DNA of 42,166 nucleotides from contig CACWHK010000045.1 in the NCBI GenBank assembly GCA_902760755.1, positions 1-42,166 on the forward strand, read 5' to 3'. The translations under genes were made by a program, and so were the position numbers. The notes beneath the pieces were generated by a model. That model was not told where the DNA came from. It ran no database searches and saw only the letters and a program-made list of their open reading frames with translations. Source of the stretch: an uncultured Lachnospiraceae bacterium (GTDB lineage: Bacteria > Bacillota > Clostridia > Lachnospirales > Lachnospiraceae). Below, in pieces: positions 42,093 through 42,166 of this stretch (positions within the stretch are counted from its first letter, which is position 1; each line of letters opens with the position of its first letter).

Positions 42093-42166
42093 AGGAAAAG
42101 CCCTCGACCTATTAGTACACATCCGCTCCATGTGTCACCACACTTCCACTCTGTGCCTATCAACCT
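42093..42166 (-). rRNA. rrl: 23S rRNA, 3' end only
   Basis: Minus-strand sequence AGGTTGATAGGCACAGAGTG... through GTACTAATAGGTCGAGGGC is the conserved last 75 or so bases of 23S rRNA. The gene continues past the window edge. The exact 3' end is estimated. No 5S gene lies between it and the tRNAs. Confidence 0.95.

Overview
The window looks like chromosomal DNA of a Gram-positive anaerobe of the Clostridia, most likely a Lachnospiraceae relative. The signs are T-box riboswitches, a gatCAB transamidation operon, DapL-type diaminopimelate synthesis, a phosphofructokinase with pyrophosphate-type signature residues, an SleB-like hydrolase, and many secreted proteins built on tandem aromatic cell-wall-binding repeats. 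G+C is moderate (about 50%). Every gene is on the minus strand except gltX.

Layout: 0.2-2.9 kb holds two envelope proteins, an SleB-like hydrolase and a lipoprotein with an amidase fold whose zinc and catalytic residues are replaced. Between them is a 380-base gap with eight iterated TTATGTMAAC words. 2.9-7.7 kb is queA, pheT and pheS behind a Phe T-box with its own promoter. 8.0-9.7 kb is a very acidic membrane-anchored protein, divergent from gltX (9.9-11.4 kb). 11.5-17.1 kb is a tight minus-strand operon: a YihY/BrkB membrane protein coupled by ATGA to a leucine-rich-repeat wall-binding protein and two more wall-binding proteins. A 6S RNA sits at 17.2-17.4 kb. 17.5-25.8 kb reads, in transcription order, aspS-gatC-gatA-gatB-GT2 glycosyltransferase-LCP ligase-phosphofructokinase, behind a T-box whose aligned specifier is GAAC (Asn AAC overlapping Glu GAA). 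26.2-32.5 kb has a papain-like wall hydrolase, the CDP-sugar genes rfbH-rfbG-rfbF, and dapL. 32.6-36.3 kb has two related papain-like membrane-anchored hydrolases flanking rpsF-ssb-rpsR. 36.4-41.1 kb has a repeat-bearing L,D-transpeptidase, two DUF6273-like wall-binding paralogs and a zinc-ribbon membrane protein. 41.4-42.2 kb has six tRNAs (Asp, Val, Thr, Tyr, fMet, Phe in transcription order) after the 3' end of a 23S rRNA gene that runs off the window.

Much of the window serves two jobs. One is charging or correcting tRNA: pheST, gltX, aspS-gatCAB, queA and the tRNA cluster. The other is building and decorating the envelope: dapL, LCP, GT2, CDP-sugar synthesis, wall hydrolases, the L,D-transpeptidase and the wall-binding repeat family. 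The most unusual items are a 47-base tandem duplication that leaves rpsR without its own Shine-Dalgarno sequence; a disrupted gatC 3' end with its expected tail in another frame; the GAAC T-box; the amidase-fold protein lacking its zinc ligands; a family of hairpin repeats that preserve paired GA dinucleotides while their stems covary; and a C-terminal domain I do not recognise shared by two wall-binding proteins. Two lesions in essential genes (gatC, rpsR) may reflect real mutations or assembly errors.
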